Below, piece after piece: positions 45,192 through 53,499 of a stretch of 64,000 bases of DNA (position 1 is its first letter; the number at the start of each line of letters is the position of its first letter). The notes under the pieces were generated by a model that was not told the DNA's origin, did not search any database, and saw only the letters and a program-made list of their open reading frames with translations. The stretch spans positions 4,165,185 to 4,229,184 of the forward strand of contig NZ_VLKC01000002.1 in NCBI RefSeq assembly GCF_007830295.1, given 5' to 3'. The position numbers and the translations under genes were made by a program. The DNA comes from Sporomusa sp. KB1 (GTDB lineage: Bacteria; Bacillota; Negativicutes; Sporomusales; Sporomusaceae).

Positions 45192-45853
45192 TGAAAAAAA
45201 CATTGATTGAACTCAAGACTATTCATAAATCATTTGGCAAAATCGACATCCTGAGGGGGATCAATTTTATCGCCGCAGCAGGGAAAACCACGGCTATCAC
45301 TGGCAACTCCGGCGAAGGGAAAACTACGCTGCTCTCCATTATGGGGTTGTTGCAAAAGCAAACTTCCGGGAGCATCTTAATTGACGGCAAGGATGTTGCT
45401 GATACTGACATTGCTGAACTTTCCAAAATTCGTGCCGCTCGATTTGGCTATCTTTTTCAAGCACCGCGCCTTGTGGGCTCACTGACTGTTCTTGAAAATA
45501 CACTTGTCTGTGCTGCACTTGCCGGGAAAAACAATATGCAAAAAAAAGCCGTCGCACTTCTGACTTCTCTTGGTATGAGTAACCATCTGGACTATAAGCC
45601 GGAACAACTCAGTATTGGGCAAATGCGCCGTGTTGCCCTTGTTCGAGCGCTTATTATGGAACCGGATATTCTGTTGGCCGATGAGCCGACAAATGATCTC
45701 GATCCTGCATTATCCCAAATCGTCACATCATCTCTCTTTAAAGCAGGCGAAAACGGATCTGCTGTTGTGATTGTCACGCATGACCGCTTTCTTGCCGCTA
45801 AGACGGATTGTGAATATAATCTGGCGGACGGGTTCTTACAGCTTGTCCGCTAA
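45191..45853 (+). CDS. LolD/MacB-type ABC transporter ATPase
   Basis: 220 aa. Walker A GNSGEGKTT, signature LSIGQMRR (Ile in place of the usual Gly), Walker B ILLADEPTNDLDP and switch His in VIVTHD. The ATG at 45191 overlaps the permease stop; a TTG one codon earlier is also in frame. Partner of the preceding FtsX-type permease; substrate unknown. Confidence 0.87.
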   Translation: MKKTLIELKTIHKSFGKIDILRGINFIAAAGKTTAITGNSGEGKTTLLSIMGLLQKQTSGSILIDGKDVADTDIAELSKIRAARFGYLFQAPRLVGSLTVLENTLVCAALAGKNNMQKKAVALLTSLGMSNHLDYKPEQLSIGQMRRVALVRALIMEPDILLADEPTNDLDPALSQIVTSSLFKAGENGSAVVIVTHDRFLAAKTDCEYNLADGFLQLVR

Positions 45854-45870
45854 AAAGAGGAGGCCCAAAA

Positions 45871-46863
45871 ATGAATAAAAAATTTATTGCTTTTTTACTC
45901 GCGATTATGGTAGCGACAGTTTTCGTCATTACTGGCTGTGGCAGTGACCAAAAAACTGCTGCAGATCAAGCCAAAAACAAAACGGAACGGGTTTATAAAA
46001 TCGGCTATTGGGGCGGTACCTGTGAAGCGCCTATCTTTGCCGCTTACGAAAACAAGGTTGCTGAAAAACTTGGTATCAAAGTTGAACTCGTACAAATGGC
46101 ATCAACAAATACTGCTGAAATGCTTTCTACTGGTAAGGTTGATGCTGTCCTTTCATCCCCTGGTAGTTTCAAAGGTATTGAACAGGGAATGGATCTTGTA
46201 TTAATCGATGCCGCTCATACTGGCTGTATTCAAGCATGTGCTCCGCTTAATTCTCCAATTAATAGCGCCGCTGACCTTAAAGGGAAAAGAGTTGGTGTAG
46301 ACGCCATGGGAGGCCCGTTGATGGCCTATCTCAGCAATGAACTCAAACAGCATGGCATTGATCCGAAAACAGATGTTGAATGGAGAGTTTATCCTCCGCC
46401 TCAACTCCAGACCGCAATGGATAAAGGTGAAATCGATTGCTTTGGTACCTGGGACCCGTTTGCGCAGATTCCTGTAAACGAAGGTAAAGCAAAAATTATA
46501 TGGAGCAATGTAACCATGTCTCCCTATAAAGATTACACCTGTTGCTTCGTAGGTGTTAACGGCAAAGTTGTTAGAGAAGAACCTGAAGTTGCTAAAAACA
46601 TCCAGGCGTTTTTCAAAGCGGGCGGCGAATTCTGCAATACACAACCAGATGAAGTTGCCAAGATGATGGTTGAAAAAAAATACACCGGCGGTACGCCTGA
46701 ACTTAATGCACAGCTCATCAAAGCCTATCAATGGTTTTCCGATCCGGCACGTGGTTTAAAGGATTGGAAATGGCATGTCAAAGTATTCAAAGACGTTGGT
46801 GTATTTGACGCATCTACAAATCCGGAAGAGCTTATTCAAAAATCCTATAAAATTCTTGAATAA
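45871..46863 (+). CDS. NitT/TauT-family substrate-binding lipoprotein, Cys-rich
   Basis: 330 aa. The lipobox is VITGC, followed by an NMT1/SsuA-like fold (KIGYWGGTCEAP, VELVQMASTNTAEMLSTGKVDAVLSSPG, GKRVGVDAMGG). The mature part contains seven further Cys, in GGTCEAP, TGCIQACAP, IDCFG, TCCFVG and EFCNTQ, unusual for this family; several are at loops expected to line the ligand cleft. That suggests a thiophilic ligand, or disulfides. RBS AGAGGAGG. Operon with the permease and ATPase that follow. Confidence 0.85.
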   Translation: MNKKFIAFLLAIMVATVFVITGCGSDQKTAADQAKNKTERVYKIGYWGGTCEAPIFAAYENKVAEKLGIKVELVQMASTNTAEMLSTGKVDAVLSSPGSFKGIEQGMDLVLIDAAHTGCIQACAPLNSPINSAADLKGKRVGVDAMGGPLMAYLSNELKQHGIDPKTDVEWRVYPPPQLQTAMDKGEIDCFGTWDPFAQIPVNEGKAKIIWSNVTMSPYKDYTCCFVGVNGKVVREEPEVAKNIQAFFKAGGEFCNTQPDEVAKMMVEKKYTGGTPELNAQLIKAYQWFSDPARGLKDWKWHVKVFKDVGVFDASTNPEELIQKSYKILE

Positions 46864-46874
46864 AGTTGGGAACT

Positions 46875-47825
46875 ATGCAAACTTTTAAAAAACAATTTGT
46901 ATTATGGGCGCCGGTTTTAGCATTGATTATTACACTGGGCATCCATATTGAAATGCCTAACAAGCAACTGGTTAATTCCAGCTACTATACGATGCTCATT
47001 TCTTTCCTTACTTTTGTATTCGCAGTTTGGGCTATCGGCGCAAATTTTAAGCAGAACTGGTGTAAAAAACTTTCGTATTACTCGTTATATATTACTGTTG
47101 TCATTCTTTTAACACTAATTTATGAAATTATTACGTTGAAAGAAGCCTTGCTTCCATTACCATTTTTCCCATCGCCGGTCAAGATCTTTGAAGCGTATGT
47201 CACTGACTGGGCGGTTCTCTTAAAGAGTGTTGCCTATTCCATGCGTCTGCTTGTTCTCGGTTACTTCATTGGTCTGATGCTTGGCATCCCGAGTGGTTTA
47301 ATGATGGGATGGTACGAAAAATTCGGCTATTGGATGAATCCTGTCGTCCGTATTATTGGGCCAATTCCAGCTACGGCTTGGATTCCTGTCATTCTGGTAG
47401 CTTTCCCGACTAGCTTTTCCGGAAGTGTGTTCCTTATTGCCTTAGCGGTCTGGTTCCCAGTTACAGTCATGACCTGTTCAGGTGTCTGCAATATCAATAA
47501 GTCCTATTTTGAAATTGCCCGTACACTGGGCGCGGATGAGCGCTATCAGCTTTTGAAAATTGCGCTTCCCGGTGCGGCTCCAACCATATTTGTTGGTATG
47601 TTTATGGGCCTTGGTGGTGCTTTTGTTACCCTCATTGCAGCCGAAATGCTGGGAGTAAAAGCCGGCCTCGGCTGGTATATTAACTGGGCACAGGGATGGG
47701 CTGAATACTACAAACTCTATGCAGCTCTTGGCATAAGCGCGTTCATGTGCTCCGGCTGTACATCGCTTCTTTTCACAGTGCGTGACCGGATTCTTGGCTG
47801 GCAGAAAGGAACTGTAAAGTGGTAG
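46875..47825 (+). CDS. NitT/TauT-type ABC permease with extended N terminus
   Basis: 316 aa. The family core (about 95-310) has the EAA-like motif FEIARTLGADERYQLLKIALPGA and a closing segment before ILGWQKG. The first 95 residues add about three extra hydrophobic segments not usual in SsuC-type permeases. ATG 46875 is chosen over TTG 46866, but neither has a strong site. It overlaps the ATPase gene by 7 bp. Confidence 0.83.
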   Translation: MQTFKKQFVLWAPVLALIITLGIHIEMPNKQLVNSSYYTMLISFLTFVFAVWAIGANFKQNWCKKLSYYSLYITVVILLTLIYEIITLKEALLPLPFFPSPVKIFEAYVTDWAVLLKSVAYSMRLLVLGYFIGLMLGIPSGLMMGWYEKFGYWMNPVVRIIGPIPATAWIPVILVAFPTSFSGSVFLIALAVWFPVTVMTCSGVCNINKSYFEIARTLGADERYQLLKIALPGAAPTIFVGMFMGLGGAFVTLIAAEMLGVKAGLGWYINWAQGWAEYYKLYAALGISAFMCSGCTSLLFTVRDRILGWQKGTVKW

Positions 47826-48601
47826 ACATAAAGAAAGAATCCCACATAAATGGGGAAATATCCATCCGCAATGTTTCAAAAATATTTATTGATGCACGAA
47901 ATACAGAAGTAAAGGCTCTACATAATATCAAGCTTGAAATCAAAGCCGGTGAATTCGTTACGATCATCGGTCCCAGCGGCTGTGGAAAATCCACACTCTT
48001 GCGGTTGATTTCCGGACTCGACAACCCAACCGGGGGCGAACTTTATATTGATGGCGAGCGTATTACCGGACCTCATTTTACACGCGGTTTTGCCTTTCAA
48101 AATCCAACGCTGTTTCCGTGGAACGATGTATGGCACAATGTTGCTACCGGTCTCGAAGCACGTGGTATTCTCAAAGAACATATCGCTGATGTTGATGAAT
48201 ATATCGAGCTCGTGGGATTGACCCCGTTCAAAAATGCTTTTCCCCATCAACTTTCCGGTGGGATGGAACAACGTGTAGCACTTGCCCGTGCCCTTGTAAA
48301 TCATCCGAAAGCTTTGCTTTTGGATGAACCGTTGGGCGCTCTTGATGCTTTGACTCGCATGAGCATGCAGGATGAGATCCTGCGCATTTGGAACGAACAG
48401 AAAATGACGCTTCTCTTTGTTACACACGATATTGATGAAGCCATTTATCTCGGCGATCGTGTTGTTATTATGTCAGCAAATCCCGGACAAATACAAAGGG
48501 TCATTGATATTGATATCCCCAAGCCGCGCCGCAGAAATGACGATACCTTTTTTCAATATAAGAAAATCATGTTGGATGCGCTTGGCGTAAACAGCGATTA
48601 A
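47819..48601 (+). CDS. NitT/TauT-type ABC ATPase
   Basis: 260 aa. Walker A GPSGCGKST, Q loop FAFQNPTLFPWNDV, signature LSGGMEQR, Walker B LLLDEPLGALDAL, switch His in VTHDIDEA. Starts with GTG inside the permease end. Partner of the preceding permease and binding protein. Confidence 0.9.
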   Translation: MVDIKKESHINGEISIRNVSKIFIDARNTEVKALHNIKLEIKAGEFVTIIGPSGCGKSTLLRLISGLDNPTGGELYIDGERITGPHFTRGFAFQNPTLFPWNDVWHNVATGLEARGILKEHIADVDEYIELVGLTPFKNAFPHQLSGGMEQRVALARALVNHPKALLLDEPLGALDALTRMSMQDEILRIWNEQKMTLLFVTHDIDEAIYLGDRVVIMSANPGQIQRVIDIDIPKPRRRNDDTFFQYKKIMLDALGVNSD

Positions 48602-48646
48602 ATGCATCTGTACTAAAAAAATAATAATTAATGGGGTGGGTTATGT

Positions 48647-49645
48647 ATGAATCAAGAAGTTGAACAAATTCTCAATAAAGCAATTGCCGGTACAAAAATC
48701 ACCAGTGACGAACTGCTCCTTTTGTTGCAGCAAGAGCCAGAATCCAGAGAAGCATTTGCTATTTGGCAGGCAGCCCGGCAGATCGGCAGGGAATCCGCCC
48801 ATGGGATGGCGGAAGTTCATGCCCAAGTCGGTGTAAATGCGGGGCCTTGTTCTATAAATTGCCAATTTTGCTCATTTGCGCCGATTAACGACGTATTTCA
48901 TGAAGAAAAACGCTATTCGGCCGAAGAAATTGTCGAACGTGCTTTGCGTTTTGAAATCGATGGTGCCAATGCTATCTATCTCATGATTACAGCGGACTAT
49001 CCATTTGATCTCTTTCTCGAAGTTTCCCGGGCAGTTCGCAAAGCACTCAAGCCAGAATCAATCATGGTTGCTAATGTAGGAGATTTTGGCGATGCTGAAG
49101 CAAAACAATTGAGAGAAGCCGGGTATGCCGGTATTTATCATGTATGGCGCATGGGAGAAGGGGACACAACAGGAATCGATCCGGCGACTCGCAAAGAAAC
49201 CATGCTAGCGGCTAAGCGCAATGGTCTCAAAGTCGGGACTTGCATTGAACCTTGCGGTCCGGAACATCCTTTGACTGAAATTGTAAAGCGGGCCGTATTT
49301 CTCCGTGATGAAATTAAACCTGTTCATACCGGCTGTGGCCGCCGTCTTCCCATTCCTACATCACCGCTTAAGCGTCACGGTATTATTGATAAGCTGGCTC
49401 AGGCACTTCGTATGGCGGCAACTCGCGTATTTTTCGGATATGAAATTCCTTGGCATGCCGGTGATCATTCTATTCTTGGCGGTGTAACCGGATGTAACCT
49501 CTCTTGGGCCGAATCTGGTTCTAATCCTCGTGACACCAAAGCCGATACCATTATCGGTGCAACCGTAGCAGAACGCACGGAAGCCTTTGAAGAAACCGGC
49601 TGGAAAGTTGTTAAAGGTCCATCCATTATGTTTGGCGGTAAATAA
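48647..49645 (+). CDS. BioB-like radical SAM protein (paralogue 2)
   Basis: 332 aa. The cluster motif is CSINCQFC in VGVNAGPCSINCQFCSFAP, aligned with the paralogue at 42313 (AQIGINAEPC..). Both share TADYPFD/TADYPID, VANVGDFG/VANIGDFD, YHVWRMGEG/YHIHRLKEG and the GSNPRDTK/GANPRDNN region. The C terminus is longer (KGPSIMFGGK). Further Cys (TCIEPCGPEH, TGCGRR, GCNLSW) could ligate an auxiliary cluster. It lies inside the ABC operon, between the two importer sets. Substrate unknown. Confidence 0.82.
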   Translation: MNQEVEQILNKAIAGTKITSDELLLLLQQEPESREAFAIWQAARQIGRESAHGMAEVHAQVGVNAGPCSINCQFCSFAPINDVFHEEKRYSAEEIVERALRFEIDGANAIYLMITADYPFDLFLEVSRAVRKALKPESIMVANVGDFGDAEAKQLREAGYAGIYHVWRMGEGDTTGIDPATRKETMLAAKRNGLKVGTCIEPCGPEHPLTEIVKRAVFLRDEIKPVHTGCGRRLPIPTSPLKRHGIIDKLAQALRMAATRVFFGYEIPWHAGDHSILGGVTGCNLSWAESGSNPRDTKADTIIGATVAERTEAFEETGWKVVKGPSIMFGGK

Positions 49646-49917
49646 GGATTGTTAAAGGCTCTCTATTATATATAATGACAAACATGCTTGGTGACCTCCA
49701 ACGCTCTTGTACTGCTGGAGATCATTAAATAAAGTATGTTTGCGAAACATTTTAAACATTCCATTCGGACTGAGAAAACGAACTGCTTGATGAACTGATT
49801 TCCACTTTTGAAATTAAACGTTCACTTAGTGTAAAGGTGTCCTTAGGATAATGCAGGGGCAGAGGTACTTCTTAAGATCACCTACTGAGAATACAACAAA
49901 ATGGGAGGCAACAAATT
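49646..49917. other. Intergenic region inside the ABC/radical SAM operon
   Basis: 272 bp. A CTCCA/TGGAG hairpin lies near 49696-49726. The last 24 bp before the start, together with the start itself, are identical to the leader of the SLH porin gene (49894-49924 versus 56349-56379). No promoter is convincing. Confidence 0.5.
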
Positions 49918-50898
49918 ATGAAAAAAATCACAGCAGCTTTAATCGCTATCATGCTTGCGGCAGTTACGCTTCTTGGCGCAGGCTGTGGCAGTGCAAAAAA
50001 AGAAGAAGCCAAAACGACGGCTGAAGCACCGAAGGTAATCCGTATTGGCGCCGTTCCATCTACCAGTTATGCACCTTTCTGGGTCGCAAAAGATCTCGGT
50101 TATCTTGACGAAGAACTCAAAAAAGTCAACTACACTTATAAGCTCGAATCGTTTAGCATCGGTTCAGTTGTAAAAGACGCATTTGTTTCCGGCAATCTTG
50201 ATATGGGTATAATGGGTGAATTTGCTGCAATTGTCGGCAAAGCAAATGGTGTCGATTATAATATCGTGGCGAATGTCACTACGAATACAGAAGGCCGGGG
50301 TCTTCTTATTAGAGCCGATAATCCTGCCAAAAGTATTGCCGACCTCAAAGGCCAGCGGGTAGCAGCTACAAAGTCCAGTTCTCATCATCTTGTCTTTATT
50401 GACCTAATTAGAGAAGCAGGAATGAAGCTTGATGATGTTCAGTTTATTCACATGACAGACGAAGATGGTGTTACAGCGCTTCTAAGAGGCGACGTTGCGG
50501 GAGTTTGTGTTTCCGATCCGATTCTCACACGGGTAGCCGAAAGCGGTGACGGCAAAATTATCGGTTATGGTCCCGGAGCCAGCATGTGGGTTGCGACTGG
50601 CGAAACAGTAAAAAACAATCCGGAAGCTGTCAAAGCTGTTCTCGCTGCCTGCCAAAGAGCAGATGATTACATGAATACGCATCCAAAAGAAAGCGCACAG
50701 ATCGTTCTCAAATATGTAAAGAAATTAAAACCAGAACTGGCGGAACAGATCCTCGGCAAATATACCATGATTACCGAACTTCGCCCATCGGACGTTGAAT
50801 TCATGTCCAATACCGCTAAGGAAATGTATGATATAGGTGTAATTCCGAATAAAGTTGATAATGCAGAATTTGTAATTACCAATTTTACGAAAAAATAA
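49918..50898 (+). CDS. NitT/TauT-family substrate-binding lipoprotein
   Basis: 326 aa, lipobox LGAGC, then the SsuA/ThiY-like fold with AVPSTSYAPFWVAKDLGYLDEE, SVVKDAFVSGNLDMGIMGE, KGQRVAATKSSSHH and ADDYMNTHPKESAQIV. Only two Cys in the mature part, unlike the first binding protein of the operon. Belongs with the two permeases and ATPase downstream. Ligand unknown; family members take sulfonates, nitrate, thiamine precursors and similar small compounds. Confidence 0.87.
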   Translation: MKKITAALIAIMLAAVTLLGAGCGSAKKEEAKTTAEAPKVIRIGAVPSTSYAPFWVAKDLGYLDEELKKVNYTYKLESFSIGSVVKDAFVSGNLDMGIMGEFAAIVGKANGVDYNIVANVTTNTEGRGLLIRADNPAKSIADLKGQRVAATKSSSHHLVFIDLIREAGMKLDDVQFIHMTDEDGVTALLRGDVAGVCVSDPILTRVAESGDGKIIGYGPGASMWVATGETVKNNPEAVKAVLAACQRADDYMNTHPKESAQIVLKYVKKLKPELAEQILGKYTMITELRPSDVEFMSNTAKEMYDIGVIPNKVDNAEFVITNFTKK

Positions 50899-50993
50899 TC
50901 TCATTAGAAACTGAAAATGTAAGATTGCAATGATGCATAAAATTGGTTCAGGGGCTGCTGATACAGCACCTGCCATCTACTACTTTGCAATCG

Positions 50994-51032
50994 GATCTTG
51001 ACTGTTGAAAATCCGGCAGTCAAGATCTTTTT
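50994..51032 (+). terminator. Internal terminator between binding protein and permease genes
   Basis: 11-bp perfect arms (50994-51004, 51017-51027) followed by five T. It likely keeps binding-protein mRNA in excess over permease mRNA. Confidence 0.8.
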
Positions 51033-51061
51033 ATAGATGCGCACTGCAAGGAGAAGAGATT

Positions 51062-51838
51062 ATGAAAGTTGGGGCAATGCTCAAAAATATTCTGATGTTT
51101 TTCAGTGTGCCGCTTGCTGTTATCTTCATATGGGCTTTCTTTACGATGAATGGCAAAATCAATCCGATTCTGTTGCCAACGCCATGGGATGTATTTTACC
51201 AGATTTATGCGATGGCTATTGGCGGTGATTTGTGGCTGCATGTCGGCACGAGCTTGCGCCGTGTTTTGATGGGCTATGCGTTAGGAGCATGTGCCGGTAT
51301 TACACTGGGGCTTCTTATCGGCATCTTTCCCATTCTCGATGAACTTTTGGGCAGTGTTTTTCTGCTATTGCGCCCGATCCCGACATTGGCATGGATACCA
51401 TTATCGCTGTTGTGGTTTGGCATTGACGAGAAATCAAAATTGTTCATCATTTTCTTAGGCGCATTTTATCCAATCCTTATCCATGTGTGGAGCGGCGTCC
51501 GGCAAATTGATTTAAAATATGTGGAACTGGCTGATGTTCTTACGTTGCCGCGTTTTACCTTTGTGCGCCGCATAGTCATTCCCCACTCACTGCCGTACAT
51601 CATGTCTGGGCTTAAGATTGGTCTAGGAGTTGCCTGGACATGTATTATTAGTGCGGAACTGACGACTGCTGTTGTTGGAATCGGTTTTTTCATGACACAG
51701 GCTCGTTCGATGGCTCATACAGATATGGTATTGGCGGCGATGATTATTATTGGCATCATTGGCAACGGTATCTATGTTATTTTGGGGTTAATTGAAAATC
51801 GGCTGATGCCTTGGCGCAAAGGGATAGCGAATGACTAA
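51062..51838 (+). CDS. NitT/TauT-type ABC permease A
   Basis: 258 aa, about six membrane helices. The EAA-like motif is VELADVLTLPRFTFVRRIVIPHSLPY. ATG 51062 follows AAGGAGAAG; an in-frame upstream start at 51005 lies within the terminator stem and is rejected. Pairs with permease B 22 bp downstream, which suggests a heterodimeric channel. Confidence 0.87.
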   Translation: MKVGAMLKNILMFFSVPLAVIFIWAFFTMNGKINPILLPTPWDVFYQIYAMAIGGDLWLHVGTSLRRVLMGYALGACAGITLGLLIGIFPILDELLGSVFLLLRPIPTLAWIPLSLLWFGIDEKSKLFIIFLGAFYPILIHVWSGVRQIDLKYVELADVLTLPRFTFVRRIVIPHSLPYIMSGLKIGLGVAWTCIISAELTTAVVGIGFFMTQARSMAHTDMVLAAMIIIGIIGNGIYVILGLIENRLMPWRKGIAND

Positions 51839-51859
51839 GAAAGCAAGGGGCGCAATTTC

Positions 51860-52636
51860 ATGAAATTATCAAGAATGCACCGGTGGCTGCTCCGTGCGGC
51901 TATACCGCTCATTATTATTATTGTTTGGCAATGGATTGCATCAAGCGGTACGCTCAAGCCGGTTATCCTGCCTAAATTCACTGACGTTTTAATTGCCCTG
52001 TGGAAAGTCATTATCAGTGGCGAATTTATCAAACATATTGGGGCGAGCTTTTTGCGTGTTATTGCTGGATTTTGTATTGGCGGATCGCTAGGAATTCTGT
52101 TTGGTTTCGCCTGCGGATTGTTTCGTTCGTTGGAAAAGACTTTCGGCAATTTTTTTATGATGCTGTTTCCGATTCCTAAGCTGGCGTTTGTGCCTATCTC
52201 GCTCCTTTGGTTTGGCATTGATGAGGCATCAAAACTATTCATCATCTCGATGGGGGCATTTTACCCGATTTTCATTACAGTATCAAACGGTGTGCGCCAG
52301 TTGGATAAAAAGTATGTTGAACTTGCCACTGTCCTGCAATTATCGCGTGGTACTTTTATCCGGCGCATAGTTCTTCCCAATACCTATCCGTACATGATAA
52401 GCGGTATGCGTATCAGTATGGGTGCCGCATGGATGTGCATTATCGGCGCGGAACTTGCCGCCGGCGTCGTTGGTATCGGCTATTTTTTGCAAGATTCGAG
52501 TACGCTTAGCCAGACGGCAAAAGTCATGGCAGGCATGATCTCAATCGGCATTGTTGGCAAGTCAATGGATTATGCATTGCGCTGTATTGAAAAACGCATA
52601 AGTAACTGGCGGAAGGCTTACACAGGCAGTCTATAA
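51860..52636 (+). CDS. NitT/TauT-type ABC permease B
   Basis: 258 aa, similar to permease A: PIPKLAFVPISLLWFGIDEASK and the EAA-like VELATVLQLSRGTFIRRIVLPN. The two look like tandem duplicates that diverged. GCAAGGGGC lies 12 nt upstream of the ATG. Partner of the ATPase that follows. Confidence 0.87.
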   Translation: MKLSRMHRWLLRAAIPLIIIIVWQWIASSGTLKPVILPKFTDVLIALWKVIISGEFIKHIGASFLRVIAGFCIGGSLGILFGFACGLFRSLEKTFGNFFMMLFPIPKLAFVPISLLWFGIDEASKLFIISMGAFYPIFITVSNGVRQLDKKYVELATVLQLSRGTFIRRIVLPNTYPYMISGMRISMGAAWMCIIGAELAAGVVGIGYFLQDSSTLSQTAKVMAGMISIGIVGKSMDYALRCIEKRISNWRKAYTGSL

Positions 52637-52663
52637 TTGATACTGAATTCGTGGAGGAACCGT

Positions 52664-53410
52664 ATGAGCGATCAAGATTACGTACGCATTGAAAATGTCA
52701 GTAAAACTTTTCAGGTAAAAACCAATAAAATTGTTGCCTTAAAGAACATCAGTCTGACCATTGCCAAAGATGAAATTGTCAGTATTGTTGGAGCCAGCGG
52801 CTGCGGCAAGAGTACGCTATTACGTCTCATATGCGGACTAGAGATAGAATATGAAGGCAAAATTAGTATCAACGGAAGTAAATTGAGCGGACCGAGCCGC
52901 GGCGTTGGGGTTGTCTTTCAGGAACACCGCCTATTGCCGTGGCTGACCGTCGAACAAAATATCCATCTTGCAATCAATCACTTCACAAAAATGCAAAAAA
53001 AAGAATTGGTTACAAAATATCTCGAACTGGTCGACTTGCCCGGGACGGAAAAGTATTTTCCGCATCAACTTTCTGGCGGCATGGCGCAGCGGGTTGCAAT
53101 AGCACGAGCTCTCATAAGTAAACCGGAAATTCTTCTTTTGGATGAACCATTAGGCGCGCTTGACGCGTTGACTCGAAAAAATATGCAAAAAGAAATTCTG
53201 CATATCTGGGAAAAGGAAAAAATAACAATGATCATGGTCACACATGATATTGATGAAGCAATCTTTCTCGGTTCGCGTATAATCGTTATGACACCGCGCC
53301 CTGGCACGATCAAACGGGATATTGCCGTGCCTCCCAGCGTGGTAAAAGATTATACCGATGCCGAATTCATGCGTCTGCGCAATGAAATTTATCATGAATT
53401 TTCATTGTAA
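52664..53410 (+). CDS. NitT/TauT-type ABC ATPase
   Basis: 248 aa. Walker A GASGCGKST, FQEHRLLPWLTV, signature LSGGMAQR, Walker B LLLDEPLGALDAL and switch His VTHDIDEA. ATG 52664 follows GTGGAGGA; an in-frame ATG at 52637 has no site. Closes the second importer. Confidence 0.9.
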   Translation: MSDQDYVRIENVSKTFQVKTNKIVALKNISLTIAKDEIVSIVGASGCGKSTLLRLICGLEIEYEGKISINGSKLSGPSRGVGVVFQEHRLLPWLTVEQNIHLAINHFTKMQKKELVTKYLELVDLPGTEKYFPHQLSGGMAQRVAIARALISKPEILLLDEPLGALDALTRKNMQKEILHIWEKEKITMIMVTHDIDEAIFLGSRIIVMTPRPGTIKRDIAVPPSVVKDYTDAEFMRLRNEIYHEFSL

Positions 53411-53499
53411 CGATTGAAAGATAACGCGAAGGATTATCTTTGCGATGAACGAAATCAAGCACTTTTAGCTAAAAAAATCAAAATTACGGAGGCTAAACA

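Noticed and set aside
42313..49645. Lipoyl synthase pair LipS1/LipS2 or genuine BioB
   Set aside because: Size and cluster motif are compatible, but there are no lipoate, biotin or octanoyl-transfer genes nearby and the central segments diverge from what I recall. Kept only as a comparison.
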